A stretch of DNA of 64,000 nt from Antedon mediterranea (GCF_964355755.1 NC_092672.1:29756501-29820500); one strand, 5' to 3'; counted from the first letter of the stretch, positions 32,718 through 45,528 are shown. Program-made: numbers and translations. Notes: generated by a model not told the origin, from the sequence alone.

Positions 32718-32944
32718 ACAATATATCAAGCCACAAATAAATATTTTAAAAAATTACTGGATTTATACAATTTAAAAGACTACACTAGTATGGATATAGG
32801 CCTATTTAGACTCTCCGGAGATGATTCACCTGCAAAAATTGAACTAATAAATGAATGTAACAGAATAGTAAAAAGACCAAGAGAGGAAGAAAAAATAAAC
32901 ATGGAAACAACACAACAATTAAAAAGGAAATATAAATTATAATA
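32718..32944 (+). CDS. possible short exon or ORF fragment, unknown
   Basis: About 75 codons are open between TAG 32,715 and TAA 32,942, with an internal ATG near 32,790. The peptide looks protein-like: amphipathic FKKLLDLYNLKDYTSMDIG, then LFRLSGDDSPAKIELINECN, then the basic/acidic VKRPREEEK. GLFRLSG faintly recalls a RhoGAP motif, but too little is present to assign it. No convincing splice sites or neighbouring exons were found. It may be part of a transposon ORF or chance. Confidence 0.2.
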
Positions 32945-34357
32945 GTGTAAGAGAAACACCATAGAACCATCCTGTCCGGCAGAGCGGAAGTAGAATAAAA
33001 TAGGTAAAAGCGCCATGTCGCAAGACGAGAGGATGATAAAGATGACAGTTCACCTCTTGAGCCCCACAATTAAGTAGCCCAAAAGGCTTGTCCAATATAC
33101 TTGGACAGACGTTGCGTTTACTAAATCGTAGAGCTATGCGTTCCATAGATCACAGTAGATTATTCCCAAACTTGAAATTACTTACAATTATTATTCGATA
33201 TTGCACTTTTATGAAAACTGCATAAGTTCTGATGGTAAAGCTTAGTCCAATCTACATTAGCAAAACAACTCTTTGATTGCAAACTCCAGGATCATACTAT
33301 GACTACAAGGTAAACATAGAAGGGCACTCAGAGAGCGAGAGCAAAACCTCCGCATGTAGGCATGAAAATGGAATCATGTGTTCCCATGCAGCTATGCAAT
33401 TATGCTTTAAAATCTTATGAACATTTTGAGTAATCCTGCTAAGAAATATAGAAAGAAAAAACATTCCCGATTGACCTCATAACCTGTCGCGATTATTCTG
33501 GCGGAGGTAAAGACACAAACATCAGCAAATCAGTTTGTCAAGAAGGTACATACCCTACTTCTGCGAACTAGTTTTCTGCTACTTTGGAAAACTTTTCTTG
33601 TTAAATTCGGAGTTTACTGGTGTTTGCAAATACATATTTATATAGGCCTAAAGCATTAAAAACCTTTGATTATTATCTAATAATTCATAATAGCGTAAAA
33701 CTATTTAATAATAGTCAGCATTTAATTTGACTATTGCAAGTATATTATTATATTATGTGAATGTGATGTACGGACCCATTGGACATGATGATGTCATATC
33801 ACTACCATATGTCGGCATATCACTACGTATGGGCATATCACATTCTTTTTTTTGTCAAACTAGTTTGATAAGTGTAGACAGAGCTTTACATGAAATTAAT
33901 AATCATATTGTCGACGATGCTAAATTGTTTTAAGTAGGCTACTCTACAGAGTAGATTTTTTTTTAATTGACAAAATCGTAATCTCCATTAAAAAATGTAC
34001 AGTAGTCGATTTTGCACTTTTTGCACTTTTGAAATTTAAATTGTCCACTTTTTAACGTAGGCCTACATGATTGTAAACCAGGAAGAGATAGCCTAATTCC
34101 TCATGATTTTACAAATTATTACATTTATATTTCCTAAAGTCAAAAATAATCTCTTTGATCTTTTTGCCTATTTACAACAATATATATTTTTTATTTCATA
34201 CTCATCCAACAGCGAGTAACCCGCCAATTACAGGATGGATAAACTATTTAATAATTTCACAAGACAAACATATACACAAGATGCTCTACATAAACAAAGA
34301 CTTATTATTAAGTCTTTGGGAGTGGAGTTGTAATTTGTCATGAGAAAAAAACCCTGA
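32945..34357. other. no gene seen
   Basis: Intergenic. Three overlapping minus-strand frames at 32,780-33,146 are hydrophobic and lack motifs. Nothing else supported. Confidence 0.4.
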
Positions 34358-34430
34358 CATATGACAGGGCTTGAACCCAGGACCCTTAGATTGGTAGCCA
34401 AGCATCATAACCACCAAGCCACAGCTCCAC
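34358..34430 (-). tRNA. tRNA-like pseudogene or SINE head
   Basis: Read on the minus strand from 34,430, the sequence has an A-box-like TGGCTTGGTGG and a B-box-like GGGTTCAAGCCC at the normal spacing. The anticodon loop would be CTACCAA, with U33 and A37 in place. The 5' GTGGAGC lacks its acceptor partner at the 3' end and the T stem has two mismatches, so a working tRNA is unlikely. A CCCTGACATATGTCAGGG hairpin and a T7 run follow, resembling a Pol III terminator. A tRNA-derived SINE is the best reading. Confidence 0.5.
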
Positions 34431-36904
34431 TACAGGATGCAGTGTATATAACTTGTTATAGATCAAACTAATTATGCAACATAAACTTTTTTTTTATCTG
34501 CAATGCCAATCACATAGTAGTATATAAAAATGACAACAAAATCGGAAACAATAGAATAGAATATCGGTACAAAATGTAATACTGGCCTAAGTTGTTCCAT
34601 CGCATCCTTTGATGAGTTCATTAGAAAATCTGTTTTAAAAATCGTGTGAACGCAAGTAGTAATTCTTTGATCATGGCCATTAATCGCCATGTTCTTAATG
34701 TGTGATGAAGAATGCACATACATTGTTGCATTGACTTTTTATATATACACATTTTTGTTTCTGTTCTATGAGCTCTTAGATTAAGATTTGTTGTTTCTCT
34801 TTTGCTATGAATATATTGTGTCACCATGGTATTCCGAAATAAAAAGATGAATGAATGAATTTCGTTGCAACTGTTACGATAAAATCAAACTGTTTTCCAG
34901 AACTTTATTTATCAATCACGGTAATATGTATAATATATTTTTTTCTCAAAGAAAACAAGAGAACATATCAGTATATAATATAAAATATCGGTTCATCATG
35001 TACTATTTGACCATTTTATTGATTACAATAATATAGGCGCCAAAAGACTAAACGGGTGCTTGACAATGGGTACCTATCATTAAATGTAGGCCTACACACA
35101 GACACCTCCAGAGTGAGACACGTCTCCTTCTGGGAAAAGGGGAAACCCCTTTACTCTCAGGACCCCTTGACGACGCTTGTGAACAATGTTTCGTCAAGCG
35201 CACATTAACGTGTTCACCACAGGAAAGGTAAATAACAAGGCCAACAGCCATAAGTCGCGTGCTAAAACGCATAGTGATACCGGACCGACAGACAGACCGA
35301 CCGACCGACCGACATAGTGAACTATAGAGTCGCGTCCACGTGACTAAAAACACAGGAGAAACCCCGTTAGTTCACCGAAGGTCGTGATTGGTATAAAATA
35401 ACAATCACGAACCACTTTTTAGAATTAAAATATATTTTAAGATTCTTAGGTATGTATGTTTGGTGATTCTTAGTATGTACTCAATTCTTTAATTTTAATT
35501 TTATAATGTTATAGAGAACATTCATTGTAGGCCTATTTTTGGTCCGTGAATATAGATTTTTACATAACGGTCTATGAAACTATTGCCTGTTCAACTTATT
35601 TATTAAAAATCGTGAGTATAAGTAAAATTGTTCATATTGGAACGTCTCTCTTTTTATTTGTCTAACTATTAGTTTCTTTAAGTTGTGTGTCTTTTCAATA
35701 TGTGTTGGACATTCTTTTCCACATCTAACGTTTTGATTTTGAAGATGTGGCAAGATAAGGGCGTTATAGATTTATTTTATTTATTTATTTTTTTGTGTAG
35801 AGAAAATGTAACATAATTTTGTTTGCATCATATCATAACCGTCCCGAATTGTTATTTTGTCAACGGCGCTGGGTCCTGGTAGTACTGTATAACCAAGGTA
35901 TGATGGAACATCACTGTGCACCGAACAGACTCGCTACATGGTTTGCCTTACCATAGTTATAACTAAGTATCGATGATAAAAATGTCGATGGATTGAATTG
36001 AATTGATTTATTTTATAGATATTATTGTGATCAACTCATTAGTATTTATTATAATAAACTACGTCATCTCTGAAACAGTACATCTCCATTCTACATATAG
36101 GCTCGCACGTGCATTAAAAGCGTATAAAGTAAACCTAACATGACTCACACAGAAATTGGTCATAATACAACTTTCAGTGACAGTTTTTACGAGACGCGTC
36201 TCAAACAGTTTAATTATTTGCATATTAACAAATTGTGACGAAGATTTCAGATGTTTAGAATTGAATTAATAGATAAGATAAACAAAAATAACTCAACAGG
36301 TATAAAACTGTTTCATTACGAGTCGCCAGATAAAGACATTACCATTCTCGTTAAAAGTCACTAGGCCTATATTTAATGAAATACCAAAACACAAATACAT
36401 AACCATTAGCCAGTGCACCAATCTGTGAAATAAATACAATTAGCAGACAAATTTGTTTCATTTCCTTTATTCAGAAAAAAAGAAACTAAAAAAAAAAAAA
36501 TCCTCAAAATAATGTAAATGGATACTTATCTACAATATGGTGTAATTCTACTCAGTTCATTATTACAAAATAATAAAATGTATAAAAAATGTATATACCT
36601 TAAGCCTGGTTCTCACTAGAAACAACGCAACGACGTAAGATAAGGAAATACTCTTTCAATTTTGCATCCCCTCTCCCCCACCTCTTACGAGAAATTGGAT
36701 TAACTGCCGTGATGAACGTAAAGCAGCAGAAAATGTGTTATAACGTCTACGGTACCGTGCTTACGTCATCGGTTGCCACTTATGACACGAAATCTTATAT
36801 AATTATTGCGTCAATACTTTGAATATGTCGTTTCATCTAGTTGGAACCAATCTTTCAAACTACTAATAGTTTACTCCTACACTACTGAAGTCAATAATTG
36901 ACAG
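34431..36904. other. no gene seen; simple repeats and LINE-tail-like words
   Basis: Intergenic. AAATAAAAAGATGAATGAATG at about 34,838-34,858 and the inverse of AATAAATCAATTCAATTCAA at about 35,993-36,015 look like LINE 3' ends without bodies. A (GACC)n microsatellite is at about 35,283-35,312. The stretch 35,600-35,740 weakly resembles the NLR intron at 45,260-45,410 (CTAACTATTA..TTT and TCAATATGTGTTGGA.ATTC). Confidence 0.4.
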
Positions 36905-37400
36905 GTTAGTATTGACGGTTTATTTATTTTAAATACAAATACAGTACTAGTTTACTACTCTGAAGGTCCATTGTAAATTATTTATAGACAATAGTTTACT
37001 AATGGTATTTCAGATTAATATTGTAATCCATTACATAACCATATGTCAAACTAAGGTTTATTTATTTCAAATACCATTATACTATTACTTTAACTACTCT
37101 GAAAGTTCATTGTACATTATTTATAGACCAATAGAAATACTACTGGTATTTTTGATTAACATTGTAATCCATTACATAACCATATGTTAAACTAAGGTTT
37201 ATTTATTTCAAATACAATTATAGTATACATTAACTACTCTGAAAGTTCATTGAAATGAAATACTACTGGTATTTCAGATTAATACAGGAATTCATTACTT
37301 AACATAAATGTTAAACTAATGGTTTATTTATTTAAAAAAATTAACTTTACTACTGAAAGTTCTTCTGTTCACATATTATTATTAGTCTAATACTATCAGT
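36905..37400 (-). repeat. ~125-141 bp tandem repeat downstream of the NLR gene
   Basis: GGTTTATTTATTT recurs at 36,917, 37,055, 37,196 and 37,321, alternating with TACTCTGAAAGTTCATTG and TGTAATCCATTACATAACC. This gives about 3.5 units, AT-rich, with no coding. It begins about 370 bp past the NLR stop codon (minus strand), so it may reach into the transcript's 3' UTR. Confidence 0.65.
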
Positions 37401-37769
37401 GTTCTAATCCAAGTAAACATCAAGAGTAAATACAAGAGGACTTCAATACTATTTGTGTACCATCACCACCTCTATGCAAATGAGTAAATTAATAGTAAAT
37501 GCGATTATAATGCATTGAAAACAGTTCATTAATTTCTAACTAACACTTTGTACAATATTGAAACAAAAAATCATCAAATCACATTTGCAGTAGGCTCTAC
37601 TTAAAAAACACCATTTGGTGACACTTTTCTTATTAAAAGAAAAAATTGTTTGTGAAATCCATTTTGCACACATTGAGATGACAGAACGTTTGAGCTGGAG
37701 AGGAATAATCAATTAACCCAGTAGATTACAGTCAATGTTATTTACATCTATCAGTGATACTGTGTGTCT

Positions 37770-40644
37770 TTATGCCAAAAAAGTTACTCCTCTATTTGAA
37801 CAGTCTCTCTTTATTTCACTAATTACCCCATCTGATAAATAGCATTCATGCATGTTAAGCAACCTTAGTTTAGGTAACATATTTAATAAAGAACGCAGTA
37901 AAGTAACATCAATGTCACTAAGATTATTACAACTGATATTGAAGTGACCTAATTTCAACTTAACTCCATTATCAGAACACTCTCTACTCATAGCATTCAG
38001 TATAGTACCTGATAGATTACAATTATGCATTTCAAGTGTAAGCGCATCATCATCACCACCATAATCATCATCATCATCATAATCATCATCATCATTATCA
38101 ATCATACTAAATAGATAACACAGTGATGTACCATCAATGTCACTAAGATTATTACCACTGATATTGAAGTGATATAATTGCAACTTAACTCCTTTATTAG
38201 AACATTCTCTACTCATAGCATTCATTACAGCACCTGATAGATTACAATCATGCATGTCAAGTGTACCCAGCCTAGTCATCATACTCAATAGATAACACAG
38301 TAATGCACCATCAATGTCACTAAGATTATTACCACTGATATTGAAGTGATCATTTAATGTCAACTTAGTTCCTTTATCAGAACACTCTCTACTCACAGCA
38401 TTCATTACAGCACCTGATAGATTACAATCATGCATGTCAAGTGTACCCTGCAAAGGCATCATACTCAATAGATAACACAGTGATGTACCATCAATGTCAC
38501 TAAGATTATTACCACTGATATTGAAGTGATTTAATCTCCACTTAACTCCATTATTAGAACACTCTCTACTCATAGCATTCATTACAGCACCTGATAGATT
38601 ACAATCATGCATGTCAAGTGTAATATACAAAGTCATACTCAATAGATAACACAGTGATGTACCATCAATGTCACTAAGATCATTACCACTGATATTGACA
38701 TCATGTAAACAAAACTTAACTCCTTTATCAGAACACTCTCTACTCATAGCATTCATTACAGCACCTGATAGATTACAATCATGCATGTCAAGTGTACGCG
38801 GCCTAATCATATTCAATAGATTACACAGTAATGCACCATCAATGTCACTAAGATTATTACCACTGATATTGATGTGATCTGATGTCCACTCAACTCCATT
38901 ATAAGAACACTCTCTAATCATAGCATTCATTACAGCACCTGATAGATTACAATCATGAAAGTCAAATCTAAGGTTTATACACTGACCAAACGTTGAAATA
39001 CATAGAATGTGTGTAAGAACCTTTCCTTTAGAATCAAATGATATTGTATTTAAAAAACTCCGAAAATTGTTAGTCAACGATATTTTATGAAATTCCCTCA
39101 GAATATTTATAAAATTTTTATCAACGTTTTCATCTTTGCTTACATGCTGAATGAACATTCTTAATGTATTTGAAATATCTTCCAAATGTTCTTTTATTTC
39201 TAAATTTGTATTCAATATGTGATTAAGCAATGTTTGTTCAACATTATCCATATGATGTTTTTTCACTAATGCTAAGTTATCATCAAAAGATCGATATGCT
39301 GCCAAATCATTTGTAATCCAATGATTTAAGAATGTTCCAGCATCAGCTCCAAGGAACCCAATGGCAAATTCTCTTGTTATTATGAAATACCAACTTCCTC
39401 GTATTTCTTTCCATTCCTTTTCATCTAATGGCGCAAGTAATGGGTTTTCCATAGATTCACTCTCACATAGTTTGTATAAATAAAATCCCACCAACGACTC
39501 AACTATCAATTTGTGTGGAGGCATATAATTCTCTTCAAAGCTAGACTTTGAAATTGGTGCATCTTTATAAACAAACCCAAGTTTCAGGGCAATATCAATC
39601 GTATTTTTGTCACCTGTAAGGCTTTTCTTGTTTATCGAAAGTTGATTTCTTTTTAAGTTACGATACATGCATTTTCCTAAACAAATCATAGCATTTACAT
39701 ACTCCTCTGGAGCATCATCAAATTTTGAAATCAAATGGTGTTGTTGTTGTTTTTTATTGAACTGATTTAAAATACTTCGAAATAGTTCTTTAAAAAGATC
39801 AGATTTATCGAGAGGAAGATTTTGGTTGTCCTCCCACATTATACAAATTGTGACAAGTAACATTGGATTTGTGGACATATCGCGTAATTCATGATGTTTT
39901 CTATATTCAATGTAGAGCTCATTAATTAGTGATTTTCCCAGGGCAGGTTTACCAAAATGCTTAAAATGCTTGTCAATATACTTTCTAATGTTTCTTTCCG
40001 TGAATCCTTTTACTCTTACGTGTACATTACACTCATTAATGAATGCACTTATGTTCTCTGTTCGCGAGGTCAGTATCACTACACTATTCTTTAATGTTTG
40101 CCCTCTGAATAGACAAATAAATTCTTCATTCTGAAATCGTAATTCATCGAATCCATCTAGCAACAATACAATGTTGCTATCATGTTTTAATATGAATTTT
40201 TTGATTACTTTGGAATCTTCTCCAAGATCAGTTTCCAGGTCAAATTCTTTCATATTAGTTTATCTACCATAAGATCAAAGATTCCCTTCCCTTCCTCTAA
40301 ATCTCTTATATTTAACAGAAATACAATTTTACCTTCAAATACATCAAATGATTTATCTGTACCTGCATTGTATGCTATGTGCCTTAATAGTGTAGTTTTA
40401 CCTATACCACCTTCACCGTCTATAAGGACTTTGCACGCATGTGTGGATTTGATGGTAGCTAACACATCTTTTAATGTTGTTGACTCACTCTTTTTTGTGT
40501 TTTTATTTCTCTTGAGTAGGTCCAACTCTGTGAATAGTTCAGAAATATCGACTTGGTAGGATTCATTCCATGTTGCTGGTGTAAACGTCTTGGCATTTTG
40601 CAGAAATGTCTGCTGTTTACTTAGTAGATATACTTTTATCTTTT
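37770..40644 (-). CDS. NLR receptor, exon 4 (NACHT + LRR), one frameshift
   Basis: About 957 codons on the minus strand. The acceptor is at AG 40,646-40,645 (ttatccaacag); phase 1 matches the upstream donors. Walker A GEGGIGKTTLL and Walker B VLLLDGFDEL, VVILTSRTEN and NPMLLVTICIMW define an NTP-binding NACHT domain. Six and a half double LRR units of 58-60 residues follow, each built on LDMHDCNLSGAVMNAMSREC plus FNISGNNLSDIDG, and end in a short cap (GVTFLA). NACHT-LRR proteins sense microbial or danger ligands and oligomerise. At 40,250-40,253 the frame shifts by one base between DLMVDKLI and KEFDLETD, in the middle of NACHT. As read the protein would stop there, so this is a pseudogene, an allele or an assembly error. 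Unit 5 carries an acidic insertion. Confidence 0.9.
38041..38104 (-). repeat. (ATC/ATA)n expansion encoding an Asp-rich loop in the LRRs
   Basis: On the minus strand GAT/GAC/TAT codons give a run of about 18 residues, mostly Asp with Tyr and Gly. It lies between the fifth and sixth LRR units, where the other units have none. The frame is kept. It would form an acidic loop on the solenoid. Confidence 0.85.
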
Positions 40645-41860
40645 CTGTTGGATAAAATGAAAGGTAAATAAAATAGGTGACACAACAAATGACATAATAA
40701 ATGATGACGACGACGACAATGATGACGGAACACATTAATTGTGCTTACGCCATAAACATACACGCGTGTGTTTCTTACTGTATATTGAAATTAAAATTAA
40801 TATTTTGCCTTGAGAACGAAAACAATAGTAAAATAAATCATGAAATAAAAGTTTTGTTTTCCTGAAGCTAAATTTATTGCAGTGGAAAGGTTATTAGTGT
40901 TTCTTTTTTTAAGAAGACGTGTAAAATACATTAATGGTCAGGAAATTATAATCAGTCTTGTACAAGTCACAATAAAAATAACTTTTTTCTCAAAATGCGA
41001 GATTTGATATCCTTAACTATAAAATCCAAATGTATCCGAAAAAAAGGTTCCTGTTTTAGGATACTGTATACTGCAACAAATTATAAAAACTCTCTGGCAT
41101 TTGTTGACAGGTATCACAATTTAAGGTCTATGTCATCTGAATATGTACAGATAAGGGTTTACGAAACACAAGGCCATTCTGTGGTTCATTTTAAGGCCAA
41201 CCTGTGGTTCGAGGGCGCTAGACATGTCGGTCAGCTGTGGTTCCAGGGCGCTAGACATAACTTTTCTTCAGCTTTTTTCACATAATTTTATTTTACCTGA
41301 AACATTAAAAGTTATAACACTTTACCTACTAATTTTTCCAAAATATTTTGGTATGAATAAATGTGCGAATGATAATTAATGTCTGTGAAGTACCTAGCTT
41401 TACGAACGTTATAACACTTTACCTACTTAATTCAATTCAATTCAATTCAATTCAAGGAACATTTATTCACGTCCAAAAGACAAAAGTAACAAAAACAAAA
41501 TGGCAAGTGATAAAACAAGAAAATGGACGAAGGCAAATCCCAAAAAGATTACAATCTTGTGACGGGATTGCCTTTACAAAATATTTAAATTAAGAGAAGA
41601 AAAAAAAAAAAAAAAAAAAATAAAGAAAATAAATTAAACAATAAAGAAATACAAAATATATATAAAACCAGTAGATAAAAGTTGGAATAAAAAATAAAAA
41701 AAGAACAGAAAAAAGTACAGCTGCATGGCATATAGCGAATAAGATAGCAAGTCACGGAACATGGAAACAACGACCATATCAAACAGATCGATCAGTAATG
41801 AGACAAAAGGTAATTTTTTATGTTATTATTGAATGAATAGCGGTTAGCAGCACAGGAAAT

Positions 41861-42547
41861 TCAGGGGGGTAAATTGTTAAACAATAGAGGTCCAGCATAT
41901 CTAATGCTATGTTGAAAATAATTGGTGTTATGGTTAGGGATATATATGTTATTTCTTGTTCTAGTATAATATTTATGAACGGTATTATTAGGAGCGAAAA
42001 GGTCGTTTAGATGGCAAGGGAGAAGTGAGTGAGTGGCCAAAAAAACAAAGACACCTTGCTGGGATAGGTTAATGTCCGAGAGTTTGAGAAGATTGAGTTT
42101 GGAGAATAAGTGGGAGGAATGTGACAGTGGATGAGCGCCAGATATAGTCCTGATAGCTTTTTTTTGTAGGATAGAGAGTTTAATGATGTTTGAAGGGTAA
42201 GTGTTGGCCCAGACAATGTTACCATAGCTCAAATAAGGAAGGATGAGTGTGCAATAAAGGGTCCTGAGAATATTAGTTGGGAGGAAGGAAGAAAGCCTAG
42301 AAATGATCCCAAGGTTCTTAGACACTTTGTTCTCAATTTCTTGGATATGGGGTTTCCATGAGAGAGAGTTGTCGATGATAATGCCAAGAAATTTATTATA
42401 CTTAACAGAGGGGATTTCTTGATTATCAATAACGACTTTAAGTGGGGACACATCAATACCTCTAGTCAACTGCGGGGTTCCGAATAGGATGTAACTACAT
42501 TTATTATGATTGAGGGAGAGTTTGTTGGCAATAAAGTACTGGGACAA
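41861..42547 (-). pseudogene. LINE reverse transcriptase C-terminus
   Basis: On the minus strand this continues the RT: FIANKLSLNHNKCSYILFG, KFLGIIIDNSLSWKPHI, ILPYLSYGNIVWANTYP and a C-terminal GPLLFNNLPP typical of CR1/L2-group LINEs. A short gap with a stop (42,548-42,583) separates it from the YADD-bearing frame. Confidence 0.85.
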
Positions 42548-42583
42548 GGGGATAACGTTGGTATTAAAAGTGTCAAAAAGAGT

Positions 42584-43773
42584 TTAGATATTTTTGTTGG
42601 CATGAAAAACTGTAGTGTCATCAGCATATAGAAAACAATTTAGCAGGTTTGAGGTTCGGTGGATATCATTAATGTAAAAGGTGAACAGAAGCGGGCCAAG
42701 TAAGGAGCCCTGGGGAACGCCACAGGTGATAGGGCAAAAATTAGAAATAGAGTTAAAATATTTAGTACATTGGGAGCGGTTAGTGAGATAGCTTTTGAAA
42801 ACGTTTAAGGCGGGTCCTCGGATTCCATAGTGAGACAATTTAAAAAGAAGAATATTATGATCAATGGTGTCGAAAGCCTTGGAAAGGTCGATGAAAAGTC
42901 CGATTCCAAATTGACGATTTTCGAATGCATGAATAATTTTGTTAGTGAGGTCGATCAAAGCCATGGAGGTGTTATGTCCTTTTCTAAAGCCATATTGTCT
43001 CTTGAAGAGGATGTTATGTTTGCTGATAAATGAAAATGTTCTATCATAGATAATTCTTTCCAAGGCTTTCGAAAAGATTGACAGGATGGAGATAGGACGA
43101 TAGTTAGAAATGTTGGATTTGGGGCCAGATTTGTAAACAGGGGTAACGCGCGCCAGCTTCAACCTGTTCGGAAAAACACCTTTGCAGAGGACAAGATTAA
43201 AAATGTGACACAAGGGAAGGGAGATAAGGTTGATAACATGTTTAATGGCTTTAGTATGGAAATCATCAGTACCAGGAGCTTTATTGTTATCGAAGGAGGA
43301 GATAATTCTTATGATATCCTCTTCTAGGACGGTGGTTAAGAACATTGATTTCGGATTTGGTTGAGGAAGAAATTCTTTGAAAGAAACATTGCTGGGAGGG
43401 ATTTTGTTAGCAAGGGAGGGATTTTGTTAGCAAGGGAGGGTCCGATTTCGACAAAAAAATCATTAAATGCTTTAGAAATAATGACGGGGTCTTTAGTTGG
43501 TACTCCGTTACAGTTGACAGGGGTATTGCTTTTGTGTTGGTTTCGGTTTTTATGGTTCAATAAAGAGTTAATTGATTTCCAGGTTGCCTTAATATCATTT
43601 TTTTGCTTGGTGAAAATATCATGAAAGTGGATTCTTTTGGCAATTTTGATAGTGGAGTTAAGTTTATTACGATATCGTTTATATTTGATTTCATTGGCAG
43701 GAGAAGGGCGGTGAAGAAATTTTGCATAGAGTTTATGTTTATACTTTATTGATTTTAGCAGTCCATTTGACAT
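42584..43773 (-). pseudogene. LINE reverse transcriptase, frameshifted
   Basis: Two overlapping frames read in order on the minus strand. 43,773-43,336 is the connector (KSIKYKHKLYAKFL). 43,345-42,584 is the reverse transcriptase: [49 protein letters not shown] and the catalytic [10 protein letters not shown] frameshift separates the frames near 43,340. The RT frame stops soon after YADD. Confidence 0.85.
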
Positions 43774-44896
43774 CCAAGATTTAATTTTTTTGTTCTTGTT
43801 TGTATTGTTCCTTTTCAGTAACGGGAAGTGTTGGTCATAAAGGGCTTTAAGTGTGTTATCAAAGAGGTCATAAGCAAAGTCAGGATCATTAGAATTAAGG
43901 ATATCAAACCAAGTTTGATTAGAGACATCATGGTAAAAGTTGTTAAGAGACGTATTGTTAATCTGTCTGAGAGATGGGATCTCTTCATTGTTTGAGCTAG
44001 TGGCAAAACTATCAGAGAGGTTTGAAATATTAAAAACAGGGAGATGATCAGAGATATCACTATATAGCAGACCACTTATATGAGAACAATCAAATTGATT
44101 TGTAATAATATTATCTAATAATGAGGCTGTGGAATTTGTTATTCTGGATGGTCTGTCGATAAGTGGAAGATAGTGATTGCTAAACAGTGTGTTAATGAAT
44201 TTTATTTTCTTTTGTTAAATTGGAAAGGTCAATGTCAGGTTCAATTAAAAATTGATTTGGGTCAGAGGAGGGGGGTCTATATACAGTACCCACAATAATG
44301 TTTTTGTGATGAGGCCGTTTAATTTCAATAAAGATGGATTCGCAGTTGGAAGAGTGTGGGTGTAGGTCACTTCTAATGGAGAATTGTAGAGAATCAAGGA
44401 TATACATGGCGACTCCTCCACCGTCTTTATGGGTTCTGTGGTTAGAGACAAAATTATAATTTGGGAGTTGGACCAAAGGATTATCGTACTTGAGCCAAGT
44501 TTCACTTACTCCAATAATATCGAAAGGCAGATTAATGGATGATAGGAGTTGTTTAATTTCATCAATGTGCTTGAGGATGCTTCTAGAGTTGAAATGAATA
44601 GTGGAGAAGCAATCAGAAAGTGAGTCAACAGGAAATTCATTAGGATCATAATATTGAGAGGGACTGTGGTTGCTGTTGGTGAAAAAATTAGAGTCGGGAT
44701 CAATGTTAGATGTAGAATTACCAAGGTTCCTGTTAATGTTACGGTTGTCTGAATAGCTGGGCAAGGGGAAGAAGTTTATGTTTGATAATCGGTCGTGGTA
44801 CGATGTTCCGTCATCTGCGTTAAGGTTGTACATCAAGTAAAAATGAAAATATAAAAAGAGAAATCTGTTCAGTGAATTTAAAAGGACATAAGACAA
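43774..44896 (-). pseudogene. LINE endonuclease region with internal deletion
   Basis: On the minus strand the frame from 44,896 encodes an EEP endonuclease: IHFNSRSILKHIDEIKQLL, GVSETWLK, DGGGVAMYI and TVYRPPSSDPNQF. Next should come the catalytic GDFN motif. Instead FLIE is joined to PDIDLSNLTKENK, so about 20 residues including GDFN are missing. After a frameshift near 44,195 the SDISDHLPVF motif and the connector (44,190-43,815) follow in other frames. Endonuclease activity would be lost. Confidence 0.75.
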
Positions 44897-45528
44897 AATG
44901 AACCCTGTTTGTCCTCCGACATTATACCGATCATGAGCGAATCAGTAGGCATATGCCTAATATTTTTGTTTATTTTCTCCCCCTTTGTTAAAGAAGTATG
45001 TACTCAATATCATTTCTTTAGTTTTATTTTTAACAGAGTATTTGGGATTTTAATGTATTGGTTTTATAGAGCGTGTTCCAAATATTTGCTCCGTGAATGA
45101 ATATGGATCTATGACTTATTGCAAGTCTGGAGAATGGTATGCACATTTTCGTTGAATTTCTAAGAGTTATTTTGCGCGTTCACTTTTTTTACTTTGATCA
45201 AGGATTTCGCACAAGGGAGGGGGTAATTGTCGAAGATCACATTGAGTCATGAAACATATTGCTTGTAACTTATTTAAATCAACATTGTGAGTAGGTTAAA
45301 TTATTTAAATAAGGGACGTGATCTAGATGAGTTCGTTATTATTCTAACTATTAATTTTTGTAATGTAGTTTCTCAATATGTGTTGGATATTCATTTCCCC
45401 ATACAATTAGTTAACAGACAAGTTTAAAGTTATACCAGTTAAAAATGTCTTACATGATTGTTTAGAATTGTATAAGTATAGTCAACAAGATCCCATGAAT
45501 AAATACTAGGTTAATATTTGTTTTTTAC

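Larger units (their letters stand above)
41431..44960 (-). mobile_element. CR1/L2-like LINE in NLR intron 3, degraded
   Basis: The element lies on the minus strand, the same orientation as the NLR gene. Endonuclease and RT pieces follow in order from 44,896 to 41,861. The 3' end is a (TTGAA)n tail, seen on the plus strand as repeated AATTC at about 41,431-41,456, preceded by a T-rich stretch (A-rich on plus at 41,599-41,620). The 5' edge is approximate. It adds about 3.5 kb to the last intron. Confidence 0.8.

Noticed and set aside
40645-40735. A start at 40,735 giving a membrane-helix-like N-terminus to the NACHT frame
   Set aside because: The hydrophobic residues are encoded upstream of a good splice acceptor (ttatccaacag) whose phase matches the upstream exons, so this is intron sequence.
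40995-41285. 96-codon plus-strand frame with two GGGCGCTAGACAT repeats
   Set aside because: It lies in the last NLR intron on the opposite strand, has no domain, and its C-terminal part is a short direct repeat.
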